Shown: positions 35,182 through 44,604, numbered from the stretch's first letter. The stretch is 64,000 nt of DNA from Bacteroidales bacterium (GCA_016709865.1 JADJLX010000001.1:368765-432764), one strand, 5' to 3'. Made by a program: numbers and translations. The notes: generated by a model not told the origin, from the sequence alone.

Positions 35182-36222
35182 ATGCTCCAAAAGATATCCG
35201 ATCTCCTGAATGAGATCTCAAACCTGAAGATTAACACACCTGACGAACTTGAGTCATACAGACTTAAATATCTCAGCAAGAAAGGACTGCTTTCAGATCT
35301 TTTTGAGGATTTTAAAAATGTTCCGGGACCGGAGAAGAGGGAAGTAGGGCAGAGGCTCAATATTCTGAAACAGACTGCACAGGAAAAGTATAATAACCTT
35401 AAAACAGAACTATCATCCACCGATGATGTATCAGAAGGAACTGACCTTACCAGACCAGCTTTTCCTTATAACAGCGGTTCGCGTCATCCGATCTCTATTG
35501 TGAGGAATGAAATAATCAACATCTTCTCCCGAATAGGATTTACGGTATCTGAAGGACCTGAGATTGAAGATGATGATCATGTTTTTACAAAATTGAATTT
35601 TGCCCCGGAGCATCCTGCAAGGGATATGCAGGATACTTTTTATATCAACAGGATCTCCTCTGAGGATTCAAATCCCGGGGATATTTTATTACGCACACAT
35701 ACTTCATCTGTACAGGTGAGGGTTATGCAGGGTCAGAAACCGCCAATTCGTACCATTTCTCCGGGAAGAGTATTCCGCAATGAAGCCATTTCAGCCAGGG
35801 CACACTGTATTTTTCACCAGGTTGAGGGACTGTATATTGATGAAAATGTATCGTTTGCTGATCTAAAGCAGACCCTGCTGTTTTTTGCTCGTGAGATGTT
35901 CGGTCAGGAGACTGAGATCAGGCTGAGACCATCGTATTTTCCGTTTACTGAACCTTCTGCTGAGATGGATGTCAGCTGCAAAATTTGCGGAGGAAAAGGC
36001 TGCAATGTGTGCAAATATACAGGGTGGCTTGAAGTACTTGGCTGCGGGATGGTTCATCCCAATGTACTTGAAGCCTGCGACATTGACAGTAAAAAATATA
36101 CAGGTTTTGCATTTGGAATGGGAATTGAAAGACTTACTATGTTAAAGTATTCAGTTAATGACCTTCGCCTCTATTTTGAGAATGATGTAAGGTTCCTTGA
36201 TCAGTTCAAAACAGCATTTTAA
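35182..36222 (+). CDS. pheS: Phenylalanyl-tRNA synthetase alpha subunit
   Basis: Alpha subunit of 346 residues of phenylalanine-tRNA ligase. The N-terminal coiled-coil (residues 1-85) binds tRNA; class II motifs 2 and 3 are visible as RTHTSSVQVRVMQ and FGMGIERLTMLKY. PheT is not adjacent, which is usual in Bacteroidota. It follows the cyclophilin gene by 26 bp, possibly on one transcript. Confidence 0.95.
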   Translation: MLQKISDLLNEISNLKINTPDELESYRLKYLSKKGLLSDLFEDFKNVPGPEKREVGQRLNILKQTAQEKYNNLKTELSSTDDVSEGTDLTRPAFPYNSGSRHPISIVRNEIINIFSRIGFTVSEGPEIEDDDHVFTKLNFAPEHPARDMQDTFYINRISSEDSNPGDILLRTHTSSVQVRVMQGQKPPIRTISPGRVFRNEAISARAHCIFHQVEGLYIDENVSFADLKQTLLFFAREMFGQETEIRLRPSYFPFTEPSAEMDVSCKICGGKGCNVCKYTGWLEVLGCGMVHPNVLEACDIDSKKYTGFAFGMGIERLTMLKYSVNDLRLYFENDVRFLDQFKTAF

Positions 36223-36282
36223 GAATATTGAACAATAATATGAAAGGTATTGTTAATCTTTGCATTGTAATTAATAAAACAA

Positions 36283-36993
36283 ATGAAACAGCAGGATATT
36301 CATATTCCCCTTTGTGATAAATGTTCGCTTGAATCGGGGTCAATTTTCAAATATCTGACTCCCGACGAAATTGAAATTCTCAATTTTGAGAAAGATTTCC
36401 GTCAGTATAAACGCGGAGATATCCTCTACCAGGAGGGTAACCGCATCAGCGGTTTCTTTTGTATAAACAGCGGAATAATAAAAGTATTTAAAACAGGTTT
36501 TGATGGTAAAGAGCAAATAATCAGGTTTGCAAAGCCCGGAGATATTATTGCTTACAGAAGTGTCTTAAGTAATGAACTGGCCTGCACATCTGCCAAGGTC
36601 ATTGAAGATTGTCATGTCTGCTTTATTCCGTCAGAAATACTAATTCAGTTTATTAAATCCAATTCAACATTTTCCCTTGAATTATTAAGACTCGCCTGTC
36701 ATGAACTTGGTGAAGCGAACTCATTTATAACAGATATTGCCCAGAAAACAGTCAGGGAAAGACTTGCAGAAATACTCCTGCTTCTGGTTCATGAGTTTGG
36801 TCTGGATGATGAACAGTATCTCAATATATCTCTTACACGGGAAGAGCTTGCCAATATTGTTGGTACAGCAACTGAATCTGTAATCAGGTTACTCTCTGAA
36901 TTCAAATCTGATAAAATGGTTGAATTGAACGGGAGAAAGATCAGGATCCTGAATAAGAAGGGTCTTGAGAAGATAAGTAATGTTTTCAATTAG
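36283..36993 (+). CDS. Crp/Fnr-family transcriptional regulator
   Basis: Regulator of 236 residues with an N-terminal cyclic-nucleotide-binding fold (about 20-140) and a C-terminal winged helix (about 165-236, LTREELANIVGTATESVIRLLSEF). The N-terminus begins with C11-x2-C14 (LCDKC) and has further cysteines in the sensor part (C54, ACTSAK, EDCHVC), which recalls Fnr-type iron-sulfur or redox sensing, although the exact Fnr spacing is not present. Targets are unknown; a respiratory role is possible given the operon at the window start. Confidence 0.88.
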   Translation: MKQQDIHIPLCDKCSLESGSIFKYLTPDEIEILNFEKDFRQYKRGDILYQEGNRISGFFCINSGIIKVFKTGFDGKEQIIRFAKPGDIIAYRSVLSNELACTSAKVIEDCHVCFIPSEILIQFIKSNSTFSLELLRLACHELGEANSFITDIAQKTVRERLAEILLLLVHEFGLDDEQYLNISLTREELANIVGTATESVIRLLSEFKSDKMVELNGRKIRILNKKGLEKISNVFN

Positions 36994-37015
36994 CTTTTTT
37001 AACCCTTCCCCTAAC

Positions 37016-37041
37016 CCCTTCCCTTAAAAATAAGGGAAGGG
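37016..37041. repeat. Perfect 11-bp hairpin between convergent genes
   Basis: CCCTTCCCTTA / TAAGGGAAGGG with a four-base loop forms an 11-bp perfect stem between the Crp/Fnr gene and ruvB. There is no classic U-tract on either strand, so it is not a certain terminator; a flanking CCCCTAACCCC stretch suggests an interspersed repeat. Confidence 0.5.
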
Positions 37042-37117
37042 AAAGTCCTTAACAAACAATGATTTGCATTTTACCACCATTATTTAAAGATTTGCAAAAA
37101 AAAGTAATGACTATACT

Positions 37118-38143
37118 TTAGAACAAAGTTCCTGAAGTTATATTTCCGAACTGTTTTCCAAGATGTTTATAAGCGTGTTCAGTTGCTTCGCGGCCGCGGG
37201 GCGTTCTTTTTAAGTATCCCTCTTTTATAAGGAATGGCTCGTATACTTCTTCGATAGTGCCGCTCTCTTCTCCCACGGCAGTTGCAATAGTGGTCAGCCC
37301 CACCGGGCCTCCGCTGAATTTATCTATAATGACAGAAAGGATCCTGTTGTCCATTTCATCGAGTCCGTGCTGGTCAATATTAAGAGCTTTAAGGCCATAT
37401 CTTGTTATGGCTATATCTATTACACCTGAGCCTTTTACCTGGGCAAAATCCCTTACCCTCCTTAGAAGTGAGTTGGCTATTCTCGGTGTTCCGCGGCTCC
37501 TTCTGGCTATCTCCACGGCTGCCTCATCATCTATTTTAACATTCAGGATACCGGCAGAACGTTTAACAATGCCTGTAAGTATTTCGTGATCGTAGTATTC
37601 GAGGTGAAACTTAATTCCAAACCGGGCTCTAAGAGGACTGGTTAGCAGTCCTGAACGGGTTGTTGCCCCTATAAGAGTAAAGTTATTAAGTGTAAGCTGT
37701 ACACTTCTTGCACTTGGTCCCTTGTCGATCATTATATCGATCTGGAAATCTTCCATTGCAGAATAGAGGTATTCTTCCACTACAGGGCTCAGCCTGTGGA
37801 TCTCATCTATAAAAAGTACATCCCCTTCCTGAAGATTTGTAAGTAGTCCGGCCAGATCGCCCGGCTTATCAAGTACCGGTCCGGAGGTGACCCGCAGGTT
37901 TACCTGAAGCTCATTTGCAATTATTGTCGCCAGAGTGGTTTTACCCAGTCCGGGAGGACCATGAAGCAGAACGTGATCGAGAGATTCGCCTCTTTGTTTA
38001 GCAGCAGTAACGAAGACAACAAGGTTCTCCATTACCTGTTTTTGTCCCTTGAAGTCGCTGAAGCTTAATGGCCGAAGCTGTTTTTCAAACTCTTTATCGG
38101 GAACGGAAATCAGGTCTTTTCTGATGTTTATGCTATCTTCCAT
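37118..38143 (-). CDS. ruvB: Holliday junction branch migration ATPase RuvB
   Basis: AAA+ motor of 341 residues that drives RuvA-directed branch migration. Walker A is GPPGLGKTT, Walker B is LFIDEIHRL, sensor motif GATTRSGLL and the C-terminal winged helix contains [13 protein letters not shown]. It is the third gene of the minus-strand unit nadA - YwqK-like - ruvB, 12 bp after the preceding gene. Confidence 0.97.
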   Translation of the reverse strand: MEDSINIRKDLISVPDKEFEKQLRPLSFSDFKGQKQVMENLVVFVTAAKQRGESLDHVLLHGPPGLGKTTLATIIANELQVNLRVTSGPVLDKPGDLAGLLTNLQEGDVLFIDEIHRLSPVVEEYLYSAMEDFQIDIMIDKGPSARSVQLTLNNFTLIGATTRSGLLTSPLRARFGIKFHLEYYDHEILTGIVKRSAGILNVKIDDEAAVEIARRSRGTPRIANSLLRRVRDFAQVKGSGVIDIAITRYGLKALNIDQHGLDEMDNRILSVIIDKFSGGPVGLTTIATAVGEESGTIEEVYEPFLIKEGYLKRTPRGREATEHAYKHLGKQFGNITSGTLF

Positions 38144-38155
38144 GAAACAAAGTAA

Positions 38156-39709
38156 CTATTTTATAAGCCTGGTGTCGCTTTCGGGAAGCTTTATTCTTAC
38201 GCCATTAATACTAATCTCAACATCGTCCTTATAGGTAATTACCAGAACCGGATTTCCCTCCTCATCAAATTTCTTCCAGGTTTTCTGTCTTAATCCCATG
38301 CGGTAGTATTGCTGTTCCTTAATTTTTCCATCTTCATAATAGTGAGTATGTTCACCATCAGGATTACCCTGCACATAATTACCTTTTGACTTGGGATTTC
38401 CGTTTGTATAGTATGCCTTCCAGATACCATCTTTAAGGCCAATTATATATTTTCCCTCTTCAGTAAAGTCGCCGTTTTTCAATTTCCATTCGCCGTTTTT
38501 CTCGCCGTCAGAGTATTGACCCTCAGCGATTACTTCACCTGACGGAGAGTATTCTGTGCACATTCCATCCCTCTGGCCCTGAAAATATTCCTCTTCCCTA
38601 AGCAATGCACCATTCTCATAGTACCATTTCCATAATCCGTCGGGACGACCATTATTATATCCGCCAGTCTGTTCAACCTTCTGTGCCGCATTATAGAATT
38701 TCCACTGACCGGAACGTCTGTTATCGGTATATTGACCTTCTGCCTGGATTTTGCCATCAGGATAAAAGTCTTTCCACTTACCATTATGGTTACCTGCCTC
38801 ATCTACAATTCCTTCTGAGATTTTAACACCATTATCGTTGTAAATAAGTGCATTAATTACTTTTCCGTCTTTTCCGAATTCTCTGTGAATACCAACCGGG
38901 ACATTATTTCTGTATGGTCCGCTGAAGATCAGTTTTCCGTCCTGATCATACTTATTAACAGTTTCAATATCAGGTTCATCCTCAACCTGTGACTTTACAA
39001 TTGCTCCATTTTCATATAGCATTGTAAGCACCAGGATTCCTCTGTTATCATACTCTTTATAATAGCCATGAAGGTTATCATCAACATATGTTTTCTCGGT
39101 TTTAATCCTGCCGTTCGGATAAAACTCTTTCCATTCTCCCTGTTTAAGACCTTTGCTGTCTATTCTGTTTATTCTTTCGCGGCTTACCAGAAAATCGTTA
39201 TTATATTCAAGAAGAGTAATTAAGTTTCCATCCTTATCATACTCTTTTGAAAGTCCTTCTTTCTTCCCGCCGTTCCAGGCTATTGTCTGCTGGATTTTTC
39301 CGTCAGGGAAATAGATGTAGGCCGTTCCCTCTTTTTTATCACCTGCAAAAAGCTCCTTGGAGTAAATATATGTACCTCTGGAAGGATCTTTTTTGTATTC
39401 ATAGTAGTAACCGTTCTTTTTCCCGTAGAGATAATTTATTTTTTTTGAAGTGTCTCCTGCCTGATCATAGAAGATCCAGATACTATCGAGTAAAAAGTTA
39501 GTTCTTTTTCCTTCTGATTTTTTTATACCTGTTACATAATAGCTCTTCCAGAATCCTTCGGGTTTACCGTTTTTAATCAAGCCTTCACTAGAGATTGTTC
39601 CGTTAGGGTATTTGAAAATCTGGTAGCCGTCTTTGACAATATTGCTTTCCTGTCCGGAAGCAATACTAACAAAACATAATAAGCAAATAAATATTACTGC
39701 TCGTCTCAT
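38156..39709 (-). CDS. MORN/YwqK-type repeat protein, secreted
   Basis: Exported protein of 517 residues, signal peptide 1-19, made almost wholly of about fifteen repeats of the MORN/YwqK kind, each with a pattern such as YPDGKIQAEGQYTDNRRSGQWKFY. In other bacteria single-domain YwqK proteins act as immunity to toxins; longer secreted ones have no known role. It sits between nadA and ruvB (3 bp and 12 bp gaps), so it is co-transcribed with them. The last 25 residues carry no repeat. Confidence 0.85.
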   Translation of the reverse strand: MRRAVIFICLLCFVSIASGQESNIVKDGYQIFKYPNGTISSEGLIKNGKPEGFWKSYYVTGIKKSEGKRTNFLLDSIWIFYDQAGDTSKKINYLYGKKNGYYYEYKKDPSRGTYIYSKELFAGDKKEGTAYIYFPDGKIQQTIAWNGGKKEGLSKEYDKDGNLITLLEYNNDFLVSRERINRIDSKGLKQGEWKEFYPNGRIKTEKTYVDDNLHGYYKEYDNRGILVLTMLYENGAIVKSQVEDEPDIETVNKYDQDGKLIFSGPYRNNVPVGIHREFGKDGKVINALIYNDNGVKISEGIVDEAGNHNGKWKDFYPDGKIQAEGQYTDNRRSGQWKFYNAAQKVEQTGGYNNGRPDGLWKWYYENGALLREEEYFQGQRDGMCTEYSPSGEVIAEGQYSDGEKNGEWKLKNGDFTEEGKYIIGLKDGIWKAYYTNGNPKSKGNYVQGNPDGEHTHYYEDGKIKEQQYYRMGLRQKTWKKFDEEGNPVLVITYKDDVEISINGVRIKLPESDTRLIK

Positions 39710-39712
39710 GTT

Positions 39713-40666
39713 TTAAAGTCCAAGTTTTTCTGATATTTCCATCATCCTGATAATTGGTTTCCTGGCTTTGATGAGTATCTCAGGATCAAGGTGAATTTCA
39801 GGTTTTTCGCCCGAAAGACAATCATATATTTTCTTCACTGTAATCAGTTTCATAAAATTACATTCACTGCATCCGCATGTAGAATCTCTGGGAGGTACAG
39901 GAAAATAGTTTTTCTGAGGATTTTCTTTTTTCATCTGATGAATAATACCTGCCTCAGTAGCAACAATATAATTATTTCCGGGATCCTTCTTAGTGAAGTT
40001 AAGCAATGCTGAAGTTGAACCGATATAATCAGCCACAAGCCTTATAGGCATTTCACACTCAGGGTGAACAATTATTTTGGCATCAGGATAATCTTTTTTC
40101 AGATTTATTATTGCTTCAAGAGAGAACTCTTCATGAACATGACAAGTTCCGTTCCATATTAAAATATCTCTTCCGGTTTTATTCAGAACATAATTACCAA
40201 GGTTACGGTCGGGAGCAAATATAATTTTCTCGTTAACAGGAAGAGATTCAACAATCTGGACAGCATTTGATGAAGTACATATAATGTCAGACAATGCTTT
40301 TATTTCAGCTGAAGTATTTACATAAGACACAACAGTCCTGCCTGGATTATCCTTTAAGAATTTTTCGAAGTCCTCAGGTTTACAGGAATCAGAAAGTGAA
40401 CAACCTGCCATCATATCGGGCAGAAGAACCTTTTTTTCCGGAGCAAGAATTTTAGCAGTTTCAGCCATGAATTTTACTCCTGCAAAAAGAATAATGTCGG
40501 CTGAATTTGAGGCAGCTTTTTGGGAAAGAGCGAGGCTGTCTCCAACAAAATCAGCAATATCCTGAATATCACCTGTCTGATAGTAGTGTGCAAGAATGAT
40601 AGCATTTTTTTCTGCTTTCATTCGTTTGATTTCCGATATATAGTATTCTGAATTTTCTGTTTTCAT
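39713..40666 (-). CDS. nadA: Quinolinate synthase A
   Basis: [4Fe-4S] enzyme of 317 residues that condenses iminoaspartate with dihydroxyacetone phosphate to quinolinate in NAD biosynthesis. The cluster ligands are Cys residues in the MAGCSLSDSC, CTSSNAV and CGCSEC contexts, and the AHYYQTGDIQDIADFVGDSL start is the standard signature. NadB and NadC are not adjacent. Its 5' side faces the 560-bp AT-rich region shared with rpiB. Confidence 0.95.
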   Translation of the reverse strand: MKTENSEYYISEIKRMKAEKNAIILAHYYQTGDIQDIADFVGDSLALSQKAASNSADIILFAGVKFMAETAKILAPEKKVLLPDMMAGCSLSDSCKPEDFEKFLKDNPGRTVVSYVNTSAEIKALSDIICTSSNAVQIVESLPVNEKIIFAPDRNLGNYVLNKTGRDILIWNGTCHVHEEFSLEAIINLKKDYPDAKIIVHPECEMPIRLVADYIGSTSALLNFTKKDPGNNYIVATEAGIIHQMKKENPQKNYFPVPPRDSTCGCSECNFMKLITVKKIYDCLSGEKPEIHLDPEILIKARKPIIRMMEISEKLGL

Positions 40667-41227
40667 TTCACTGTAAACTTAATCAATAAAATTTTACTGA
40701 AATCCCGGATATCAAAAATTGAGGTCTTATTAACACCATAATATTCTTATACTTTAAATTTAAATTTCTTTTATGATGATGATGTTATGCTGTTAATAGT
40801 GTTGAAATTTAAATAAGATTTTTATTGTTTTATTCATGATAACAACTCTGCTAACATCTTATAAACAGCTCAAAAAATATACCATTTTTGATAATCAGAT
40901 GATTAGTTATGTAATTAACAATTGTTAATACTGGTTTGTTAATACAGGATTTGCGACAAAAGTATAAGATTTAGGGTTTATTTCCGGTTCATATTTTAGT
41001 TTTCTTTTCTTAAAACTTTGTCTGAAACGGTCCGGGGTTGTTCAAAACCATTGAAATCGTTAATAAATTCAAATTGTTATTATCTTTTATACATGTTATT
41101 AACATGTTTATCAAACAAACATAAAATTAGGTTGTTATTAATTTAAAGATATTGGAATACTTTTTTCTTTTGTTAATCAATTATTTAAATTTGTCGCAGA
41201 TAGTAAAACAACAAAGATCATAAGATA
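40667..41227. promoter_or_regulatory. AT-rich intergenic region with TGTTAAT cluster and palindromes
   Basis: A stretch of 561 bp without a gene between divergent nadA and rpiB. It carries seven exact TGTTAAT/ATTAACA copies (40729, 40791, 40914, 40923, 40937, 41098, 41171), two perfect palindromes, ATTAACAATTGTTAAT (40914-40929) and ACATGTTATTAACATGT (41091-41107), two near-identical 13-mers TTGTTAATACtGG/TTGTTAATACaGG with 15-bp spacing (40922-40949), and an inverted TGCGACAAA/TTTGTCGCA pair (40952-40960 and 41190-41198). No consensus DnaA boxes are seen. It could be a complex promoter region or an origin-like element. Confidence 0.55.
41186..41193 (+). promoter_or_regulatory. Promoter -7 element of rpiB
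   Basis: TAAATTTG matches TAnnTTTG, 34 bp upstream of the rpiB start, and overlaps one arm of the TGCGACAAA/TTTGTCGCA pair. Confidence 0.5.
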
Positions 41228-41674
41228 TTGAAAAATAAAAAAATAGCGCTGGTATCAGACCATGCCGGTTATTACCTTAAAGAGAAGATATTGAGTTATC
41301 TCATAAAGGAAAAGTATTCTGTTAAAGATTTTGGATGTTCTTCGCCGGAGGCTGTCGATTATCCTGATTACGGACATCCTCTTGCCAATGCAATATCTGC
41401 AGGTGAGTATGATCTCGGGATTTCAATTTGCGGAACTGGAAACGGAATAAACATGGTTGTTAACAAGCATCCCGGTGTAAGGGGGGCATTATGCTGGAAT
41501 GAGGAGATAAGCCGTCTGGCCCGGGCTCATAATGATGCAAATATCTGTGCAATACCCGGACGTTTTGTATCAGAGTCGGAGGCCTATCTAATAGTAAAGA
41601 CCTTTCTTACCACAGAATTTGAAGAGGGCAGACACCGGGGCAGGATTGACAAGATATCATTAAAAATGTATTAG
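41228..41674 (+). CDS. rpiB: Ribose-5-phosphate isomerase B
   Basis: RpiB/LacAB-type isomerase of 148 residues converting ribose 5-phosphate and ribulose 5-phosphate. Signatures: SDHAGYYLKEKI near the N-terminus, CGTGNGINM with the catalytic Cys, and NDANICAIPGR. The reading frame begins with TTG at 41228, followed by KNKKIALVSDHAG; no ATG or GTG exists upstream in frame near it, so a TTG start is proposed. An Rrf2 gene follows 1 bp later. Confidence 0.93.
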   Translation: MKNKKIALVSDHAGYYLKEKILSYLIKEKYSVKDFGCSSPEAVDYPDYGHPLANAISAGEYDLGISICGTGNGINMVVNKHPGVRGALCWNEEISRLARAHNDANICAIPGRFVSESEAYLIVKTFLTTEFEEGRHRGRIDKISLKMY

Positions 41675-41675
41675 T

Positions 41676-42116
41676 ATGCTCTCAAACTCATGCAGGTATG
41701 GTATCAGGGCAGTAATTTATCTTGCTGATCAGCCAAAATCAGCTGGGAAAACCGGAATAAAGCAAATAAGCAGCGATCTTAATCTTCCGATGCCATTTCT
41801 TGCCAAGATTCTTCAGCAGCTTGCAAAACAAAAAATACTCAGTTCCTCAAAAGGGCCCCATGGGGGTTTTTCACTTCTGAAGGATCCGAAGAAAATTACA
41901 TTGCTTGATATTGTAAATACTATCGACGGGAAGGATGTTTTTACTAATTGTGTAATGTATAACGGAACCTGTCAGAGCGTGGAGAGTGGTAATAAGAAAT
42001 GCCCTTTACACGACGATTATGAAAAGCCAAGGGGGGAACTGATCGCACTTTTTACAAACAAGACAATATATGACCTTGTTAAGGAAAAAGACGATAACGG
42101 GTCGTTTACTATTTGA
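41676..42116 (+). CDS. Rrf2-family transcriptional regulator
   Basis: Winged-helix regulator of 146 residues. The helix-turn-helix is near residues 27-50 (GIKQISSDLNLPMPFLAKILQQLAK) and a wing follows. Three cysteines sit in the FTNCVMYNGTCQSVESGNKKCPLH segment (about 89-112), as in Rrf2 proteins that bind an iron-sulfur cluster (IscR, NsrR, RsrR). It may sense iron-sulfur status, nitric oxide or redox. Its 3' end overlaps the VanZ-like gene by 8 bp on the opposite strand. Confidence 0.9.
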   Translation: MLSNSCRYGIRAVIYLADQPKSAGKTGIKQISSDLNLPMPFLAKILQQLAKQKILSSSKGPHGGFSLLKDPKKITLLDIVNTIDGKDVFTNCVMYNGTCQSVESGNKKCPLHDDYEKPRGELIALFTNKTIYDLVKEKDDNGSFTI

Positions 42117-42486
42117 AAATAGTTTTTAAACGGGGTCCGATCAGCAACCAGAGGAGTGCCGCAATTATAATGCCTGCAGAGTTGGCAACAACATCAAAGA
42201 TATTACCTGAACGATTGGCAGAAACAGTTAACTGAAGAATTTCCATAAGAATTCCATATATAAAAGGAATTAAAGCAATCAGACCCAGCTGAGCTCTTCC
42301 AATAATTGCATTTCTGTGTTCAAATAAAATAACCGACATCAGACCAAAATACATAAGGAAGTGCGCAATTTTATCGAAATAAGGAATATTTAGAAATGGC
42401 ACATCGTCAAATGTCTGAGAGTCGGCGAGGCTAAGATAAAGTATAACCAGGGCAACTATAATTGATAAAATGTTCTTCTTTACCAT
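42109..42486 (-). CDS. VanZ-family membrane protein
   Basis: Membrane protein of 125 residues with four hydrophobic helices. It carries FDKIAHFLMYFGLMSVI and YGILMEILQ, hallmark sequences of the VanZ-like family, whose function is poorly known (VanZ gives low teicoplanin resistance). The start at ATG 42486 is chosen because a consensus promoter element lies at 42502-42509; the reading that starts at 42525 would run through it. Confidence 0.85.
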   Translation of the reverse strand: MVKKNILSIIVALVILYLSLADSQTFDDVPFLNIPYFDKIAHFLMYFGLMSVILFEHRNAIIGRAQLGLIALIPFIYGILMEILQLTVSANRSGNIFDVVANSAGIIIAALLWLLIGPRLKTIFK

Positions 42487-42501
42487 TTTGAATGTTTGCT
42501 G

Positions 42502-42509
42502 CAAAAATA
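42502..42509 (-). promoter_or_regulatory. Promoter -7 element of VanZ-like gene
   Basis: On the minus strand it reads TATTTTTG, a consensus match, 16 bp upstream of the ATG at 42486. Confidence 0.5.
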
Positions 42510-42560
42510 AATAATAAAATGGCATTTTATTTATAAATTACATGATTGCATTTTTGACCT

Positions 42561-43697
42561 ATGGCAGGAATTTATATACATATACCATTTTGTAAAAAAC
42601 TCTGTTTTTATTGCGATTTCTATCATGTGATAACACCTGAGAACAATTCCCATTTCATAGAAGCTTTGTTAAAGGAAGCAACCTACAGAAAGGAGTATAC
42701 AGGTGAAGATCCCATTTCTACAATTTATCTTGGAGGTGGCACGCCTTCAGTTTTTTCTGTAAAAGATATCGGGCAGATAATCAATCATCTGAGAAAATTA
42801 TTCAGGATTGAGGACGGTTGTGAGGTAACTATTGAACTTAATCCTGATGATGTAAATCCTGATTATTTAAAGGGGATTAAAGATACAGGTATAAACAGGA
42901 TAAGCCTGGGGGTTCAGTCGTGGAGAGACAAGGATCTTAAAATGCTTAACAGGCGGCACGATTCAGCACAGGCTGCTGCAGCTCTCCGGGACATATTTAG
43001 TGAAGGATTTGAGAATGTTACTATTGATCTGATATACGGAATTCCCGGAATGAGTATTTCAGAGTGGGAGTCAAACCTTGACATGACTTTTTCTTTCGGG
43101 ATTAAACATTTATCTGCATATCATCTTACAATTGAGACCGGAACTGTTTTCGGTAAGATGAAAGAGAAAGGCCTGCTGACCGAGATAGAAGAGGACGAAA
43201 GCACAGCACTATTTAACATATTGATAGAGAAGGCAGAAGCGGCAGGATTTATACATTATGAGATTTCCAATTTCGGCAAGCCCGGGTATTTCTCAAAACA
43301 TAACTCAAATTACTGGAAGCAGGTAAATTATCTTGGTCTGGGTCCGTCTGCACATTCATTTAACGGCTATTCACGACAATGGAACGTGAGTGATCTTAAA
43401 GGATATATAAAGGCAATTAATTCAGGTAAGCCTTTTTTTGAAAGTGAAGAACTTGATACAAAAGCCCGTTTTAATGAATATATTATGACATCACTCAGAA
43501 CAATGTGGGGAATAGATCTCGACTATGTGGAGAAGATGTTCGAAAAAGAGGGTTATGATTATGTTGTTAATTTATCGGGAAAATATAAGGCCTACGGACT
43601 TATGAGGCAGGACAAAAAAAACCTGGTTCTTACAAACCAGGGGAAGATGATTTCCGATAATATAATATCAGAGTTTATGCTTCAGGGAAATGATTAG
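42561..43697 (+). CDS. hemW: Radical SAM heme chaperone HemW
   Basis: Radical SAM protein of 378 residues related to coproporphyrinogen dehydrogenase HemN but of the HemW group that inserts heme into proteins. The cluster motif is CKKLCFYC near the N-terminus (IHIPFCKKLCFYCDFY), followed by YLGGGTPSVF and ELNPDD. HemW lacks the extra N-terminal region of HemN, as here. The heme-rich respiratory operon gives it a clear context. It converges with the next gene, the two stops being adjacent. Confidence 0.9.
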   Translation: MAGIYIHIPFCKKLCFYCDFYHVITPENNSHFIEALLKEATYRKEYTGEDPISTIYLGGGTPSVFSVKDIGQIINHLRKLFRIEDGCEVTIELNPDDVNPDYLKGIKDTGINRISLGVQSWRDKDLKMLNRRHDSAQAAAALRDIFSEGFENVTIDLIYGIPGMSISEWESNLDMTFSFGIKHLSAYHLTIETGTVFGKMKEKGLLTEIEEDESTALFNILIEKAEAAGFIHYEISNFGKPGYFSKHNSNYWKQVNYLGLGPSAHSFNGYSRQWNVSDLKGYIKAINSGKPFFESEELDTKARFNEYIMTSLRTMWGIDLDYVEKMFEKEGYDYVVNLSGKYKAYGLMRQDKKNLVLTNQGKMISDNIISEFMLQGND

Positions 43698-44573
43698 TTA
43701 TCTTTTTGAGAGCATAAAGTTAGTCCTTCCGATAATACTGTCATCAAGATAAAGCTCCACGCTGTAATTTCCGATAATAAAGTCACCAGTATTATCAAGG
43801 AAAATACACATTTCGATATCCTGATTCATATAGTCAACCTCGCGTGCTGCCGAATAGATGATGTTATTTCCCTTATAGCTGAACAGGTTGTCGGGACTTG
43901 TTGCAACAACAAGTGAATCGGGTCTTAAAACTCTCATATATACCTGTTTAACACCAGCCTTTGCCAGAGGGTTTTCGCGAAGGGTAAAACAGATCCTTAG
44001 TTTATCAAGCAGGTTGATTCTGGTTGTTTCCTTCCTGTTTTTATTAAGAGAAACGGCAACAATGTCTTTTGCCTGAATCACCGAGGCGATCTCCACCTTT
44101 GTATTTAGTTCCTCCTTAACTTTTGAGAGCTCTGTATTAGTACTTCTCACCTGGGTTATCTGCTGCCGTATTTCTGTGTTTTCAGCAACGAGTATTTTGT
44201 TTCTGGTATTAAGAGAGTCGATCTGAACAATATAGCTTTTCATGATCTCCCTCATTGTTGTTATCTCCCCCTTGTATTTCTTTATCAGCTGTACATTAGA
44301 TGCATTGATTGACAGAAGCTTTACAATCCTTTCTCTTTCTTTTTCAAGTCCTGCATTCAGGCTGTCGTTATTTGTTTTAAGGGTATCATAAGCATTAACC
44401 ATATGCCTAAGTTCGTTTGCCAGAGAGTCCTTCTCCTGAGTAAGAACTGTTTCCATTTCAATCATACTGTTTTTCTGACTGAAATACATGGTAATAAGAA
44501 AGATCAGGGCACCGGTGAGAATGATTGTTATCGCTATTAATCCGATTGGTGCACTTTTTTTTGTTTCTGTCAT
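43698..44573 (-). CDS. Membrane-anchored coiled-coil protein of unknown function
   Basis: Protein of 291 residues: one N-terminal transmembrane helix (about 10-30), a long coiled coil (about 32-170) and a C-terminal beta-rich domain (about 185-291). I do not recognise the family. Such single-anchor coiled coils often tether envelope or division factors, but no function is claimed. A consensus promoter element precedes it at 44605-44612, and the divergent PurF-like gene starts 128 bp away. Confidence 0.75.
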   Translation of the reverse strand: MTETKKSAPIGLIAITIILTGALIFLITMYFSQKNSMIEMETVLTQEKDSLANELRHMVNAYDTLKTNNDSLNAGLEKERERIVKLLSINASNVQLIKKYKGEITTMREIMKSYIVQIDSLNTRNKILVAENTEIRQQITQVRSTNTELSKVKEELNTKVEIASVIQAKDIVAVSLNKNRKETTRINLLDKLRICFTLRENPLAKAGVKQVYMRVLRPDSLVVATSPDNLFSYKGNNIIYSAAREVDYMNQDIEMCIFLDNTGDFIIGNYSVELYLDDSIIGRTNFMLSKR

Positions 44574-44604
44574 TTATGTATCTGTATTTACATGATTTCG
44601 GCGT

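Noticed and set aside
36994..37117. Canonical bidirectional Rho-independent terminator at the 11-bp hairpin
   Set aside because: The stem is perfect but there is no run of T on either strand, so it is listed as a hairpin repeat instead.
40667..41227. Replication origin (oriC) in the AT-rich gap
   Set aside because: No cluster of DnaA boxes (TTATNCACA) was seen and dnaA is not adjacent. I keep it as an open hypothesis only, not as an annotated origin.
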